NCBI RefSeq assembly: GCF_003590645.1
Contig: NZ_CP031834.1
Span: 4,278,501 to 4,342,500 of the forward strand
Direction: 5' to 3'
From: Mesorhizobium sp. DCY119
GTDB taxonomy: Bacteria; Pseudomonadota; Alphaproteobacteria; Rhizobiales; Rhizobiaceae
Length of the DNA stretch: 64,000 bases
Shown: positions 48,466 through 56,003 of the stretch, piece by piece
Layout of the letters: the number at the start of each line of letters is the position of its first letter
Numbering within the stretch: position 1 is the stretch's first letter
Translations under genes and position numbers: made by a program
Notes under the pieces: model-generated
Told to the model about the DNA's origin: nothing
Seen by the model: the letters and a program-made list of their open reading frames with translations, nothing else
Database searches by the model: none

Positions 48466-48489
48466 CGATGTATCCTGAAAAGGCGCCTG

Positions 48490-48933
48490 TCAGCGGGCGG
48501 CGAGCGGCTTCATGAAATGGCGCTCAGCCGCCGCGTATCCGCAGCGCTCGTAAAGCTTGGTCGTAATGGGATCGGCACCCAAGCCAACAAGGTTGGCGAA
48601 CGAGCATCCCCGCTCTCGAGCCCAGGCCTCGTAGGCGGCAATCATGTGCAATGCTGCACGACCGCGGTGGGCTGGTTCAATCCACCACATGATTTCTGTG
48701 GCTACTTTGAACGGGCCGAAAGGATGCGCGCCGGCCTGCGCCGCCAATACGCCTTGGGCCGTGCCGTCGACGTCGTAGACGAGGCAAACACGGTCGACAT
48801 CTGTCAGGCAGGCGTCGAACACGAGCGAAGCATGCGCAGCATGTAATGCGAACGGCAGTCCCGCCGCGACGTGAAACGACCGCGCCATCATGAGAACACG
48901 CATCTTGTCCGCGACCACGGCGCGCCGGATCAA
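48490..48933 (-). CDS. GNAT-like N-acetyltransferase in tail module
   Basis: A 147-residue protein (MIRRAVVADKMRVLMMARSF) with an N-acetyltransferase-type centre: FKVATEIMWWIEPAHRGRAALHMIAAYEAWARERGCSFANLVGLG and a C-terminal LYERCGYAAAERHFMKPL. RGRAAL corresponds to the acetyl-CoA-binding RxxGxG/A motif. It takes the place where NlpC/P60 peptidases stand in GTA-like tail modules. It could modify a tail or host protein. Coupled to the DUF2163-like gene by a four-base overlap. Confidence 0.7.
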   Translation of the reverse strand: MIRRAVVADKMRVLMMARSFHVAAGLPFALHAAHASLVFDACLTDVDRVCLVYDVDGTAQGVLAAQAGAHPFGPFKVATEIMWWIEPAHRGRAALHMIAAYEAWARERGCSFANLVGLGADPITTKLYERCGYAAAERHFMKPLAAR

Positions 48934-49613
48934 TGGGGAACTCCGGACAGCACAACGCCAGTCATCTTGCGCGTTGGCGCACTGACAGAAATCTTACCCT
49001 TCTGGCGACCCCAGAAATGCTCTTGTTCGCCCACAACCGTAACATCGGCAAAGAAGTTGTCGGTCGCACTTCGAATCTTCTGGCTATCGTTGGAACGTGT
49101 ATCCGGGTTGCCGCGCGTCATCTCTTGAGTGTGCGAGGCACACGTCAGGACGATCGAACCAACGTCGTTTTCTTTAGGGGTGGTGATTTCAACCGTATCG
49201 ACAAAGCCAACGAAGCGGCAGAAAGCCGGCGCCACTATCTGGCGCGTTTCGAGGCTTAGTAGGCCGCGATAGATTTCCACGCCGGCCTGCTTCAAGTCGT
49301 AGCCGCGAACGATGTTCTCAACCGCAGGATCCAGTTGCGACATTTGGATTGTCACATTCTGGATCGTCAAATTGGAAACAAGCGGAATATCGCTGATCTG
49401 AATCAGCGTGCCGGAACCTTCGAAGTTCCGCGTCACCGAAAGGCCGGTGTTCGGATTCAAGACAGGCGCCGAAACGTCGCCAACGTCAGACCAGAAACCG
49501 TACGGGAACGTCGCGCCGGTATCTCTGTCGCGTGCCGTAATCCAGAGGAAGTCGCGGGCAACCAAGGCGCGCGCCTGCAATGCCGCCAGGTTGGCAGCCG
49601 AAATGTTGCGCAT
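48930..49613 (-). CDS. Tail hub protein (DUF2163 / GTA gp13-like)
   Basis: The 227-residue protein (MRNISAANLAALQARALVAR) has DFLWITARDRDTGATFPYGFWSDVGDV and TIQNVTIQMSQLDPAVENIVRGYDLKQAGVEIYRGLL, then VEITTPKENDVGSIVLTCASH. This is the DUF2163/phage BR0599 pattern seen in GTA-like tails. It acts as a hub component below the distal tail protein. A U-tract hairpin stands before its start. Confidence 0.8.
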   Translation of the reverse strand: MRNISAANLAALQARALVARDFLWITARDRDTGATFPYGFWSDVGDVSAPVLNPNTGLSVTRNFEGSGTLIQISDIPLVSNLTIQNVTIQMSQLDPAVENIVRGYDLKQAGVEIYRGLLSLETRQIVAPAFCRFVGFVDTVEITTPKENDVGSIVLTCASHTQEMTRGNPDTRSNDSQKIRSATDNFFADVTVVGEQEHFWGRQKGKISVSAPTRKMTGVVLSGVPH

Positions 49614-49631
49614 GTTGTCTCGCTGGGAATG

Positions 49632-49654
49632 AAAAGGCCCGCTCGAGGCGGGCC
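49632..49654 (-). terminator. Hairpin with U-tract before DUF2163-like gene
   Basis: On the minus strand GGCCCGC-CTCGA-GCGGGCC is followed by TTTTCATTCC. It ends about 18 bp before the ATG at 49,613, with no room for a separate promoter. Confidence 0.7.
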
Positions 49655-49679
49655 ACTAGGTAGGGCTTCAGGCGCGGGC

Positions 49680-50309
49680 CTAACGGCTCTCGACTGCCTG
49701 GAACGTTATCGTTCCGCGCCCTGTCTGTAGTTCTGCAGTGGTCGACAAAGAGCCGGGAACCTGCGTCATGAGGCAGGACGGCTTTACAACTGTAACAGCG
49801 TCGTTCACCGCCGATAGAGGCCACAGGTGCGGCCGCACCTCAAACGTGCCTGTAACCCCACTCCCGTTGGCCGTGGCGGCCTCCAGAACTTGATGCAGGT
49901 TGGACGTTCCAATCTGAATGTAATCGCCGATGCGAACCGTGTATCCGACGGGCAGGCCCTTCAGTGAAATCGTCTTACGATTGGCCGCAATACTGTTGAC
50001 TTGAGCGCCGCTGACTGTGCCCATACCGACACCGTTGGGATAGGCGATCGGATAGCAGCGGCTAGTTGGCCAGGCGCGTAACTCTTGGGTGCCACCCTCT
50101 AGGGCCTTCATCCGAGCCCGCCACTCGTCAAGCTCGTTCGGCCGCATCGACCGTGACTGGAATGTGGCCGTCCACAGCGGGGAGCCGAGATCCTTTACGA
50201 TCGTTCGACCGCCCGCCGTGCGGCTTTGCTCTTGTCTATACAAGACGTCGAATTCCACTGACCAACCGGGGAAGATGTCGAGGAAATTGTATGGGTAGGT
50301 GATGGCCAT
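49680..50309 (-). CDS. Distal tail protein (DUF2460 / GTA gp12-like)
   Basis: The 209-residue protein begins MAITYPYNFLDIFPGWSVEF and contains GSPLWTATFQSRSMRPNELDEWRARMKALEGGTQELRAW, as in phage distal tail proteins. The second half includes LPVGYTVRIGDYIQIGTSNL and TGTFEVRPHLWPLSAVNDAVTVVKPSCLM. It joins the tail tube to the tip. It is coupled to the tape measure stop. Confidence 0.75.
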   Translation of the reverse strand: MAITYPYNFLDIFPGWSVEFDVLYRQEQSRTAGGRTIVKDLGSPLWTATFQSRSMRPNELDEWRARMKALEGGTQELRAWPTSRCYPIAYPNGVGMGTVSGAQVNSIAANRKTISLKGLPVGYTVRIGDYIQIGTSNLHQVLEAATANGSGVTGTFEVRPHLWPLSAVNDAVTVVKPSCLMTQVPGSLSTTAELQTGRGTITFQAVESR

Positions 50310-52438
50310 TACAAATTCCTAGTCTTCTGGGCTCGCCGAACGGTGTTGACCACTCGCGCTTCAAACTCTTGCTGCTGTTTGGCAACCACCCGCTCAAGCC
50401 GGTCGACGGCCGCAACGTCTGCTCCGCGCGCGTCGATGACGGGTGCGAATGTCATGTTGGGACCGTTGTTCTGATTGGCCGGCGCATGAATGCGCGGCAT
50501 GCGCGGGGCGCCTACCAGGCCACCGTTGGCGTAGCTGCCGAAAAGTGACTCGATATTGCGGAGGCCAACTTTGTCGACAGTGTTTTTAGGAACGACATAC
50601 TCGCCCTTGTGGACGATGCCTGCGGGCTGATACTTGCCGCCAGACCCGGTGTATCCTCCTGATGCAAAGCCGAACAACTTGCCGATAAAGCCGAAGCCTT
50701 TTTCGCTTCCGCCGCCAAACGCGCTATCAAACGCCATATCGAGAAGCTTGTTTCCGATTTTCGTAAGCGCATCCGCAAAGATGTCTGCGGCTTTCTTTCC
50801 TTCGATGAAGCCATCAACAATGCCGCGCGTGAGATCCTTCTGGAAATCGCGCATATCTTCAGCGCGCTCCCGGATCCTGTCCTGGCTCTCACCAAGTTTG
50901 GCAGCTTCAACCGTGGCAAGCGCATATTGGTCGGCTAGCGCCGCAATCTCAGCCCGCAATTCTGGCGTGACCTTTTTGCCCGCCTCTTTTGCTGCGTTCA
51001 GCAGTTCTTGTTCCGCGCGGGCCTTCTCGACGGCATAGCCATAGTCATCAATCAGCGGATTGAGTTGGCGCTGCGCTTCAGTCTCAGCGATTGTCGCCGC
51101 GGTGCTGTCCGTTATACGCTTCGCAAGCCGCTCATATTCGTCGGCTCGTTCCTTTGCGCCTTTGCGACCGTTGCCTTTGCCTTTTTTGGAAGGGGCATCA
51201 TAGTCGGACATCGAGATGGGGTTTACCCCACCGCTCTTAGCCGGCAGTCGCCCAGTCTTCGAGACACTGTCAACCGACCGATCAATAACCGACCCGTAGA
51301 CCCGATTAACATAGGCATCAACGGCCGCCTTCGACGCACCCGAAACTTCCCCGGCGCCATCACCGCCGAACCGCTCACTCATAGTGCGGTTAGACTGCAT
51401 ACCGATAGCTTGACCGAAGCGCGTGCTCGCGGCCCACTCGCCAACTTTGTCGGCTCCAACAGCGGAGCCCGCTGCGGCTGCCATATTGTTCAGCGCATTC
51501 GAAAAGCTATTTAGGAACTCAGCGCCAGACTGCAGCCATCCTATAAGTTTTCGAACCTCTTCGCCGAAGGACTCGAAATTGATGCTGTTGATATGGTTGG
51601 CCATCTTTTGGAAAGCGTCGGCCAAGTCCGTTGCTGCAAGGCTTCCTTTGGCGAATTCCCGCGTACCATCAATCATCGCAGTCTTGACGTTTTCCAACGC
51701 CTGCGACGTGGTCAGAACCGCGTTCTTGACCTTATCCTCAAGGATGACACTGCCAGCCTCGAATGCTCTAAAGAAAACTTCCGAGGATATGGCCCCGTCG
51801 ACAACAAGTTGCCGGAGTTTCGCCACCGATCCGCCAGCCTCTTTCAAGCCAGCAGCGGCGGCCTGTGCTATAGGAAGAGCGCCTTCCAGAACGGAATTGA
51901 ATTCTTCCGCCCGCACAACGCCAGAGCCAAGCGCCTGACTCAGCTGCAGGAGAGCTCCGGAGGCCGACTGCGCGTCTGTGCCAGCAACGCGAAGCGCGAG
52001 CGCAACTTTGTCGGTAAAGCCGAGCAATTCCTCCTGCGAAACGCCGAGTTCTTTCTGAACAAGCGCCGCTCGGCCGTACAATGTAACAAGCGTCTCGAGC
52101 GGTGCAGCATTGGCCACAGCGCTGTCACGCAAGCGTCCATAGACGCGCTCAAGCTCTGCGCCGGATAGGCCAGCAACCTTTAGCGCGTTGTCAATGCGTG
52201 TCGCCGAATCCAGAAGCGACTGTATTCCCCTAACGCCCCCAGCGACCGCAAACGCTTTAGCAATCCCGGTCCCCATCGAATTAAACTGGCTCGAAATATT
52301 GCGGTTCATCTGCTGAAAACGACGCTCAATTCTTCGCGTGCCGTTATTGGCAACGCCCTGAGCCTTGTTCATCGCATTCTGAAACTGCTTGAAATCTGCC
52401 GATAGTTGCACTACCAGTCGTTCAATATCAGTCGCCAT
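50309..52438 (-). CDS. Tail tape measure protein
   Basis: The 709-residue protein starts MATDIERLVVQLSADFKQFQ, a standard tape measure opening, and continues as an extended coiled-coil (NAMNKAQGVANNGTRRIERR). Hydrophobic stretches occur at about 65-85 (GTGIAKAFAVAGGVRGIQSL) and 345-380. The C-terminal FASGGYTGSGGKYQPAGIVHKGEYVVPKNTVDKVGL block is conserved in tape measures. It determines tail length and enters the host membrane. The in-frame extension upstream to 52,555 is not used because it has no matching sequence. Confidence 0.9.
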   Translation of the reverse strand: MATDIERLVVQLSADFKQFQNAMNKAQGVANNGTRRIERRFQQMNRNISSQFNSMGTGIAKAFAVAGGVRGIQSLLDSATRIDNALKVAGLSGAELERVYGRLRDSAVANAAPLETLVTLYGRAALVQKELGVSQEELLGFTDKVALALRVAGTDAQSASGALLQLSQALGSGVVRAEEFNSVLEGALPIAQAAAAGLKEAGGSVAKLRQLVVDGAISSEVFFRAFEAGSVILEDKVKNAVLTTSQALENVKTAMIDGTREFAKGSLAATDLADAFQKMANHINSINFESFGEEVRKLIGWLQSGAEFLNSFSNALNNMAAAAGSAVGADKVGEWAASTRFGQAIGMQSNRTMSERFGGDGAGEVSGASKAAVDAYVNRVYGSVIDRSVDSVSKTGRLPAKSGGVNPISMSDYDAPSKKGKGNGRKGAKERADEYERLAKRITDSTAATIAETEAQRQLNPLIDDYGYAVEKARAEQELLNAAKEAGKKVTPELRAEIAALADQYALATVEAAKLGESQDRIRERAEDMRDFQKDLTRGIVDGFIEGKKAADIFADALTKIGNKLLDMAFDSAFGGGSEKGFGFIGKLFGFASGGYTGSGGKYQPAGIVHKGEYVVPKNTVDKVGLRNIESLFGSYANGGLVGAPRMPRIHAPANQNNGPNMTFAPVIDARGADVAAVDRLERVVAKQQQEFEARVVNTVRRAQKTRNL

Positions 52439-52457
52439 TAAAGTCACCGGGGGAGTT

Positions 52458-52742
52458 ATGAGAAAATTCTTGATGCTGACCCTGGCGGGGATGCTGGTCG
52501 GCGGGTATCTCTTGAAGGGACCGCAAGAAGCGGAGAGCGCATCTGCACCAGTCAATGCCCGGCCGGTTGCGCAAGAAACCTATCGTTTGGTGCACGCAAT
52601 CGGCAATGCGGAGAAGGTATCGGCAAAACGCCTCTCGAAGGGCGAATGCGAAGGCCGCAAGAAAGATATGGCGATCGTCGCGGTGGCCTTGCGTTCTGGC
52701 GGATCTGTGACATGTCTACCAGACAGCCTATTCAGCGACTGA
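52458..52742 (+). CDS. Small exported protein on the opposite strand within the tail operon
   Basis: A 94-residue protein with GGGGGAG ideally placed before ATG 52,458. A signal-anchor (MRKFLMLTLAGMLVGGYLLK) is followed by a polar domain with two cysteines (SKGECEGRKKDM and SVTCLPDSLF). No family is recognised. The plus orientation between tape measure and chaperone genes suggests a lysogenic cargo gene. Confidence 0.6.
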   Translation: MRKFLMLTLAGMLVGGYLLKGPQEAESASAPVNARPVAQETYRLVHAIGNAEKVSAKRLSKGECEGRKKDMAIVAVALRSGGSVTCLPDSLFSD

Positions 52743-52756
52743 CAGGCACGCGCTCA

Positions 52757-52909
52757 CTAACCCTTGCTTTGCATCCACTCCCAAAGCTCGTCAGCTTCCT
52801 TGCCTCCAAGCTTGCCGTCGTCCGGTGAATTCGCCTTAACGAAGCCTTCCAGCGCGGCCATAAACTGCCACACGCTCATCTCGTTGATTTGCTGTGGTGA
52901 AAAGCCCAT
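52757..52909 (-). CDS. Tail assembly chaperone (GTA gp10.1/11-like), possibly frameshift-linked
   Basis: A 50-residue ORF (MGFSPQQINEMSVWQFMAAL) with EGFVKANSPDDGKLGGKEAD and a closing LWEWMQSKG. The 'PXXxNxMxxWXFxAxxxG(F/Y)' pattern is that of the phage tail chaperone family near GTA gp10. It has no clear Shine-Dalgarno and its frame is -1 relative to the gp10-like gene, with open codons back to the overlap. A -1 frameshift fusion is possible. Confidence 0.6.
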   Translation of the reverse strand: MGFSPQQINEMSVWQFMAALEGFVKANSPDDGKLGGKEADELWEWMQSKG

Positions 52910-52935
52910 GGCTGCGCCGTTACCATAAATGGCCG

Positions 52936-53319
52936 CTATTCGAAGTTTTCCGTTGGGGAGGTCGTCGAGTCGTTCTCCGCCTCCCCCTCGGCTTCCCCCA
53001 GTTTTTCCTCCGGCGCTCCTATTAGCCCCGCAGCCAAAACTGCCTGCGCGACCGGAACATTCTCCATCGGAGGTCGGGCTTCGACGTAGGTGCGAACCTT
53101 TTTCAAGGAGTCAGCCGGTGCCATGCCTCCGCCTATCAGACCGAGGCGAATGACGTTGGACACGTCTTCCACGCGCCACTGGCCAGAATGCAGGCGATTG
53201 AGCACGACGTATGGCCCGGCATCCGTCTTTTCCTGAAGCTCGCCAAGTTGGCCCCATCCTAGGCGGAAAGCATACGTGCCGTCCGCCCAGTCCAGCTCAA
53301 TGCGTGCGTCGCGGCTCAT
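52936..53319 (-). CDS. GTA gp10-like tail assembly protein
   Basis: The 127-residue protein shows IELDWADGTYAFRLGWGQLGELQEKTDAGPYVVLNRLHSGQWRVEDVSNVIRLGLIGGG, the GTA gp10/DUF3356-like signature ('DG.y.F.L...QL.ELQE'). The C-terminus is acidic and disordered. It lies between major tail protein and tape measure and overlaps the tail tube stop by one base. Part of the chaperone pair for tail assembly. Confidence 0.85.
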   Translation of the reverse strand: MSRDARIELDWADGTYAFRLGWGQLGELQEKTDAGPYVVLNRLHSGQWRVEDVSNVIRLGLIGGGMAPADSLKKVRTYVEARPPMENVPVAQAVLAAGLIGAPEEKLGEAEGEAENDSTTSPTENFE

Positions 53320-53765
53320 TACGGCGTTGCCGTCCAGAGCTTCGTAACCTGTCCATCGGACTGCATAGAGACAGAAAGCTGCACTCGCCCACCCTGCTCT
53401 GCCGACGGATTGAAGCTGTCGATGTGGAACGGGCCGGTGAACGACAGAACGCCAGTCGCGAACTCAATCTCGACCTTGGCGTTGACAGGATCGGTACTGT
53501 ACGCCGCGTCCGTCCAATCCTGAATGGATTCCGCCGCTACTAGCCCTTCGCCAGTAATGGAGGCCGAAAGGCTTTCCGTGTCGCGCGCAATCCAGAATGG
53601 GGCGTCGGGATCGTCGCAATCCGGGATCGTTATTTCGGTGAGGTTCTTGGAAAGCGTGAAGGCTTTCGACGTAAAGCCGCATGGTGCGGTGAATACCTCC
53701 GGAGAGGCACCGTCGCCAAGAAGAATGCGGAACTTTCCAAATTTGGAAGTAGTCGGCTGCGCCAT
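53319..53765 (-). CDS. Major tail (tube) protein
   Basis: The 148-residue protein starts MAQPTTSKFGKFRILLGDGA and includes APCGFTSKAFTLSKNLTEITIPDCDDPDAPFWIARDTESLSASITGEGLVAAESI, the pattern of TP901-1/GTA-type major tail proteins ('kN..e..ipdcDDpda..w'). It forms the tail tube. A 30-bp hairpin element identical to that before the major capsid gene precedes it. Confidence 0.88.
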   Translation of the reverse strand: MAQPTTSKFGKFRILLGDGASPEVFTAPCGFTSKAFTLSKNLTEITIPDCDDPDAPFWIARDTESLSASITGEGLVAAESIQDWTDAAYSTDPVNAKVEIEFATGVLSFTGPFHIDSFNPSAEQGGRVQLSVSMQSDGQVTKLWTATP

Positions 53766-53779
53766 AAAAAGCGACCTTT

Positions 53780-53809
53780 CAGATATGAAAAAGGCCGCTC
53801 TTGGCGGCC
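53780..53809 (-). terminator. 30-bp hairpin/U-tract element, copy before major tail gene
   Basis: On the minus strand GGCCGC-CAAGA-GCGGCC is followed by TTTTTCATATCTG. All 30 bases are identical to 57,293-57,322. It ends 15 bp before the major tail protein ATG. Confidence 0.75.
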
Positions 53810-53838
53810 GATGTGGTGGGAGTTTTTGGTGCTGAGAG

Positions 53839-54255
53839 CTATGGCTGCTCAATGATCGCTGTGAAGCGAACCGAGGCCTGTTTCAGCGTGCCGTTGGCGA
53901 TGTAGTCGGTGCGCCAATGTTCGAACGTAGCTAAGGCGTTCTGCGCCAGCGTAATGTCGGAGCCGCGGAATGCCTTTCGGATGGCGTCGGCAATGTTCCG
54001 CACTTGCGGGTGGCCAGGCTCGATCGACCATGCGTCGATCTGGATCATCACCTCGCCGCCATCGATACAATCGGCATCTTCCGACTGAAAATTGGACGGG
54101 CCGATGCTGATGTATGGATAAGTCGTAGCCTGCACGTTGCCGTTTTGGTCAAGCGGCGGCTGGTCATAGGATTTCTGGCCGACCAGTGCAGTAACAGCAG
54201 CAAAAGACCGAAGGCGCTGAATGATAACGCCTTGCAGTTCAAGAACCGGGTCCAT
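53839..54255 (-). CDS. Tail completion / terminator protein (DUF3168)
   Basis: The 138-residue protein (MDPVLELQGVIIQRLRSFAA) contains VTALVGQKSYDQPPLDQNGNV and TYPYISIGPSNFQSEDADCIDGGEVMIQIDAWS, then a helix and LATFEHWRTDYIANGTLKQASVRFTAI. This is the DUF3168 family (HK97 gp10-adjacent). It closes the tail tube at the head end. Immediately follows the gp10-like gene. Confidence 0.85.
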   Translation of the reverse strand: MDPVLELQGVIIQRLRSFAAVTALVGQKSYDQPPLDQNGNVQATTYPYISIGPSNFQSEDADCIDGGEVMIQIDAWSIEPGHPQVRNIADAIRKAFRGSDITLAQNALATFEHWRTDYIANGTLKQASVRFTAIIEQP

Positions 54256-54714
54256 CTAGCCTCCTGCCGCTATCGCCTTCGCAGACTTTGTAATGGCGCG
54301 TGTGATGCGCGACTTGGTGCGACGCCGGAGCGCGCGGTAGCTGACAAAGAAGAAAGGTTGCGCCGACGTGCCGGGGTGCTGAGTGCCTGCATAGAGGCCG
54401 CCATTTTCGTGGGCCTTGGTGGCGAATTCGACTAGGTGGGCGTAGCGCACCTTCGAATTGCCGGCATAGATCGTCAGTGTAAGCTTGCCGCTTGCGGACT
54501 TCACCGAAGCAATGCGCTGGCTATATTTTGGCGCGTCACCCCAGGTCCAACCGATGCTGTCGCGGAGTTCACCGCTATCGACAGCAACCAAAGATTTCAT
54601 CATTGCGACGATTTCGTTGGCACCTTGCTCCATCGCTGTTTTGATTGCCGCTTCAGCAGCGGCCGGCAACTTCTTGAGCTTGCGGTTCAGCCGACTAAGG
54701 CCGAGTACCGTCAC
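54256..54714 (-). CDS. HK97 gp10 family head-tail joining protein
   Basis: The 152-residue protein has LNRKLKKLPAAAEAAIKTAMEQGANEIVAMMKSLVAVDSGELRDSIGWTWG, then YAHLVEFATKAH and HPGTSAQPFFFVSYRALRRR. These are the canonical HK97 gp10 blocks ('sG.Lr.Si', 'ye.GT..m...PF..pa'). It acts at head-tail joining. Overlaps the head closure gene by four bases. Confidence 0.9.
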   Translation of the reverse strand: MTVLGLSRLNRKLKKLPAAAEAAIKTAMEQGANEIVAMMKSLVAVDSGELRDSIGWTWGDAPKYSQRIASVKSASGKLTLTIYAGNSKVRYAHLVEFATKAHENGGLYAGTQHPGTSAQPFFFVSYRALRRRTKSRITRAITKSAKAIAAGG

Positions 54715-55064
54715 GATGGCTCACCCTCAACAACCAGCATCTCAAGATAAGCGTTCCGCTCATCCGGATTTACGATCGCCTTGATATTGTAAGTCCTGCC
54801 GGTTCTCGCGTTCACAGCCCGCCAGGCAGGAGTGATTTCTCGCGTGCGGGCGGAACTGCGAACGGTCAAGAGAAACGGCTGTACGCCCGTTAGGCGGGCC
54901 GCTATGACGGGCTCGCTGCCAAGCCGTGGAGCCAGGCGAGCCGGCTCGGTGAACTGGTCGGCAAATGGACCCGTGACATCGTTTCCATACCCATCCGGCA
55001 CAACGCCGCGAACCTGAAAGGTAATGCGCTCCGACAGTGAGCCGGCGCCGTTACGTTTTCTCAT
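54711..55064 (-). CDS. Head closure / head-tail adaptor protein
   Basis: The 117-residue protein includes GAGSLSERITFQVRGVVPDGYGNDVTGPFADQFTEPARLAPRLGSEPVIAARLTGVQPFLLTVR, the pattern of SPP1 gp16/HK97 gp7-type adaptors ('L..Ri.fq......dgyGn'). The C-terminus RTYNIKAIVNPDERNAYLEMLVVEG is also typical. Overlaps both neighbours. Confidence 0.85.
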   Translation of the reverse strand: MRKRNGAGSLSERITFQVRGVVPDGYGNDVTGPFADQFTEPARLAPRLGSEPVIAARLTGVQPFLLTVRSSARTREITPAWRAVNARTGRTYNIKAIVNPDERNAYLEMLVVEGEPS

Positions 55065-55239
55065 CGGCAGCCTCCGGCCTCTCGCCTTTACGTGGTGTCT
55101 TCAGGCGCACGGCCTTGCCCGCCGCAACGGCGGCATCCGCCGCCGCGCGCGTGACATTGCCCGTCCAGCCGGCCTTATAGGCGATCGTGCTTCCGGGAAG
55201 GCGGAAGTCGTGGTCGGCCGTAAAGTGGAGCCAGGGCAT
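55051..55239 (-). CDS. Small head-region protein
   Basis: A 62-residue ORF (MPWLHFTADHDFRLPGSTIA) with YKAGWTGNVTRAAADAAVAAGKAVRL. It looks like small head-tail proteins with 'G.......A..AGKA' helix in HK97-like phages. The stop lies inside the head closure gene and the ATG overlaps the connector stop. Role unknown. Confidence 0.65.
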   Translation of the reverse strand: MPWLHFTADHDFRLPGSTIAYKAGWTGNVTRAAADAAVAAGKAVRLKTPRKGERPEAADEKT

Positions 55240-55769
55240 CAGGTGTAAAACCTGTAGTTCGAGAGAAGGCTATCGAAAGCCGACCAGTCAGCATCATCGA
55301 CACTGCCGCGGTTCTCGTAGAGATCCTCGATGCGTAAAAGCATTGCGTGTTTCACGGCGGGTGGGCAATTGGTGAATCCAGCAACGGCCGTAAGGGTAAT
55401 GAGCGAACCGGGCTGTGTAGCCGGCCAAGACTGGCCGTACTTCAGAACGAGGCCGTCGCCACGTAACTCGAAAACCGTGTCTGCGAGGACCACAGTAGCG
55501 CCGCCCGTATCGACATACTCGATATCAGCATCGGTGACTGGCGTCACCGGCAGTCTTGCCAAATCCGCCCAGCACGTCGCCTGCGCCTCAACCACCTGCG
55601 ATGCAAAGCGCGCGCCGCAGTACTTCTCAACATGATCTCGAGCGACAGAAATCAAACTACCGATCAGCGCATCATCGTCGTCGTGAAAGACGTTAAGATG
55701 CCTCTTCGCCTCCACCAGCGAGATCGGCTCCGCCGACGGCGCTGTCGTCACCTTCGGTGGATACCACAT
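55239..55769 (-). CDS. Head-tail connector (HK97 gp6-like)
   Basis: The 176-residue start at 55,769 gives MWYPPKVTTAPSAEPISLVE then AKRHLNVFHDDDDALIGSLISVARDHVEKYCG, the gp6-like connector signature ('pvsl.eak.hLrv..ddd..li..li..A...ve'). A beta domain and late TNCPPAVKHAMLLRIEDLYENRGSV follow. It forms the connector ring below the portal. It overlaps the upstream small gene by 77 bp. Confidence 0.88.
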   Translation of the reverse strand: MWYPPKVTTAPSAEPISLVEAKRHLNVFHDDDDALIGSLISVARDHVEKYCGARFASQVVEAQATCWADLARLPVTPVTDADIEYVDTGGATVVLADTVFELRGDGLVLKYGQSWPATQPGSLITLTAVAGFTNCPPAVKHAMLLRIEDLYENRGSVDDADWSAFDSLLSNYRFYT

Positions 55770-55959
55770 CAGGTTTGCCCTTCTTCCGCTTCTCGATGAC
55801 GGGCGACGCAACAGCGCGTTCAATTCGCACTTCGACTGCAGGAACCGCATAACCAGCGTCGATTAGCCGGACAGCTTCTTCCTGCGGAAAATCGCGCTCA
55901 TCGCCCGGCGCGAGCGAATATTCGTTACCCGCTAGGCCGATCAACATCTTGATATTCAT
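55693..55959 (-). CDS. Small head protein downstream of capsid
   Basis: The 88-residue ORF starts MNIKMLIGLAGNEYSLAPGD then ERDFPQEEAVRLIDAGYAVP. This 'k.lig.aG..ys..pGd..d....eA.rLi..GyA.p' form is a common small protein after HK97 capsid genes. The C-terminus is charged and low-complexity. Start 55,959 follows CCAAGGAGAG. Confidence 0.8.
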   Translation of the reverse strand: MNIKMLIGLAGNEYSLAPGDERDFPQEEAVRLIDAGYAVPAVEVRIERAVASPVIEKRKKGKPDVVSTEGDDSAVGGADLAGGGEEAS

Positions 55960-55977
55960 AATCTCTCCTTGGAAGGA

Positions 55978-55995
55978 GGCGGGCCGAAGCCCGCC
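55978..55995 (-). other. GC-rich hairpin (UUCG-type loop) after major capsid gene
   Basis: GGCGGGC-TTCG-GCCCGCC on the minus strand lies nine bases after the capsid stop and ends just before the next gene's ribosome site. No U-run follows, so attenuation or mRNA protection is more likely than termination. Confidence 0.65.
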
Positions 55996-56003
55996 ATCCA
56001 AGA

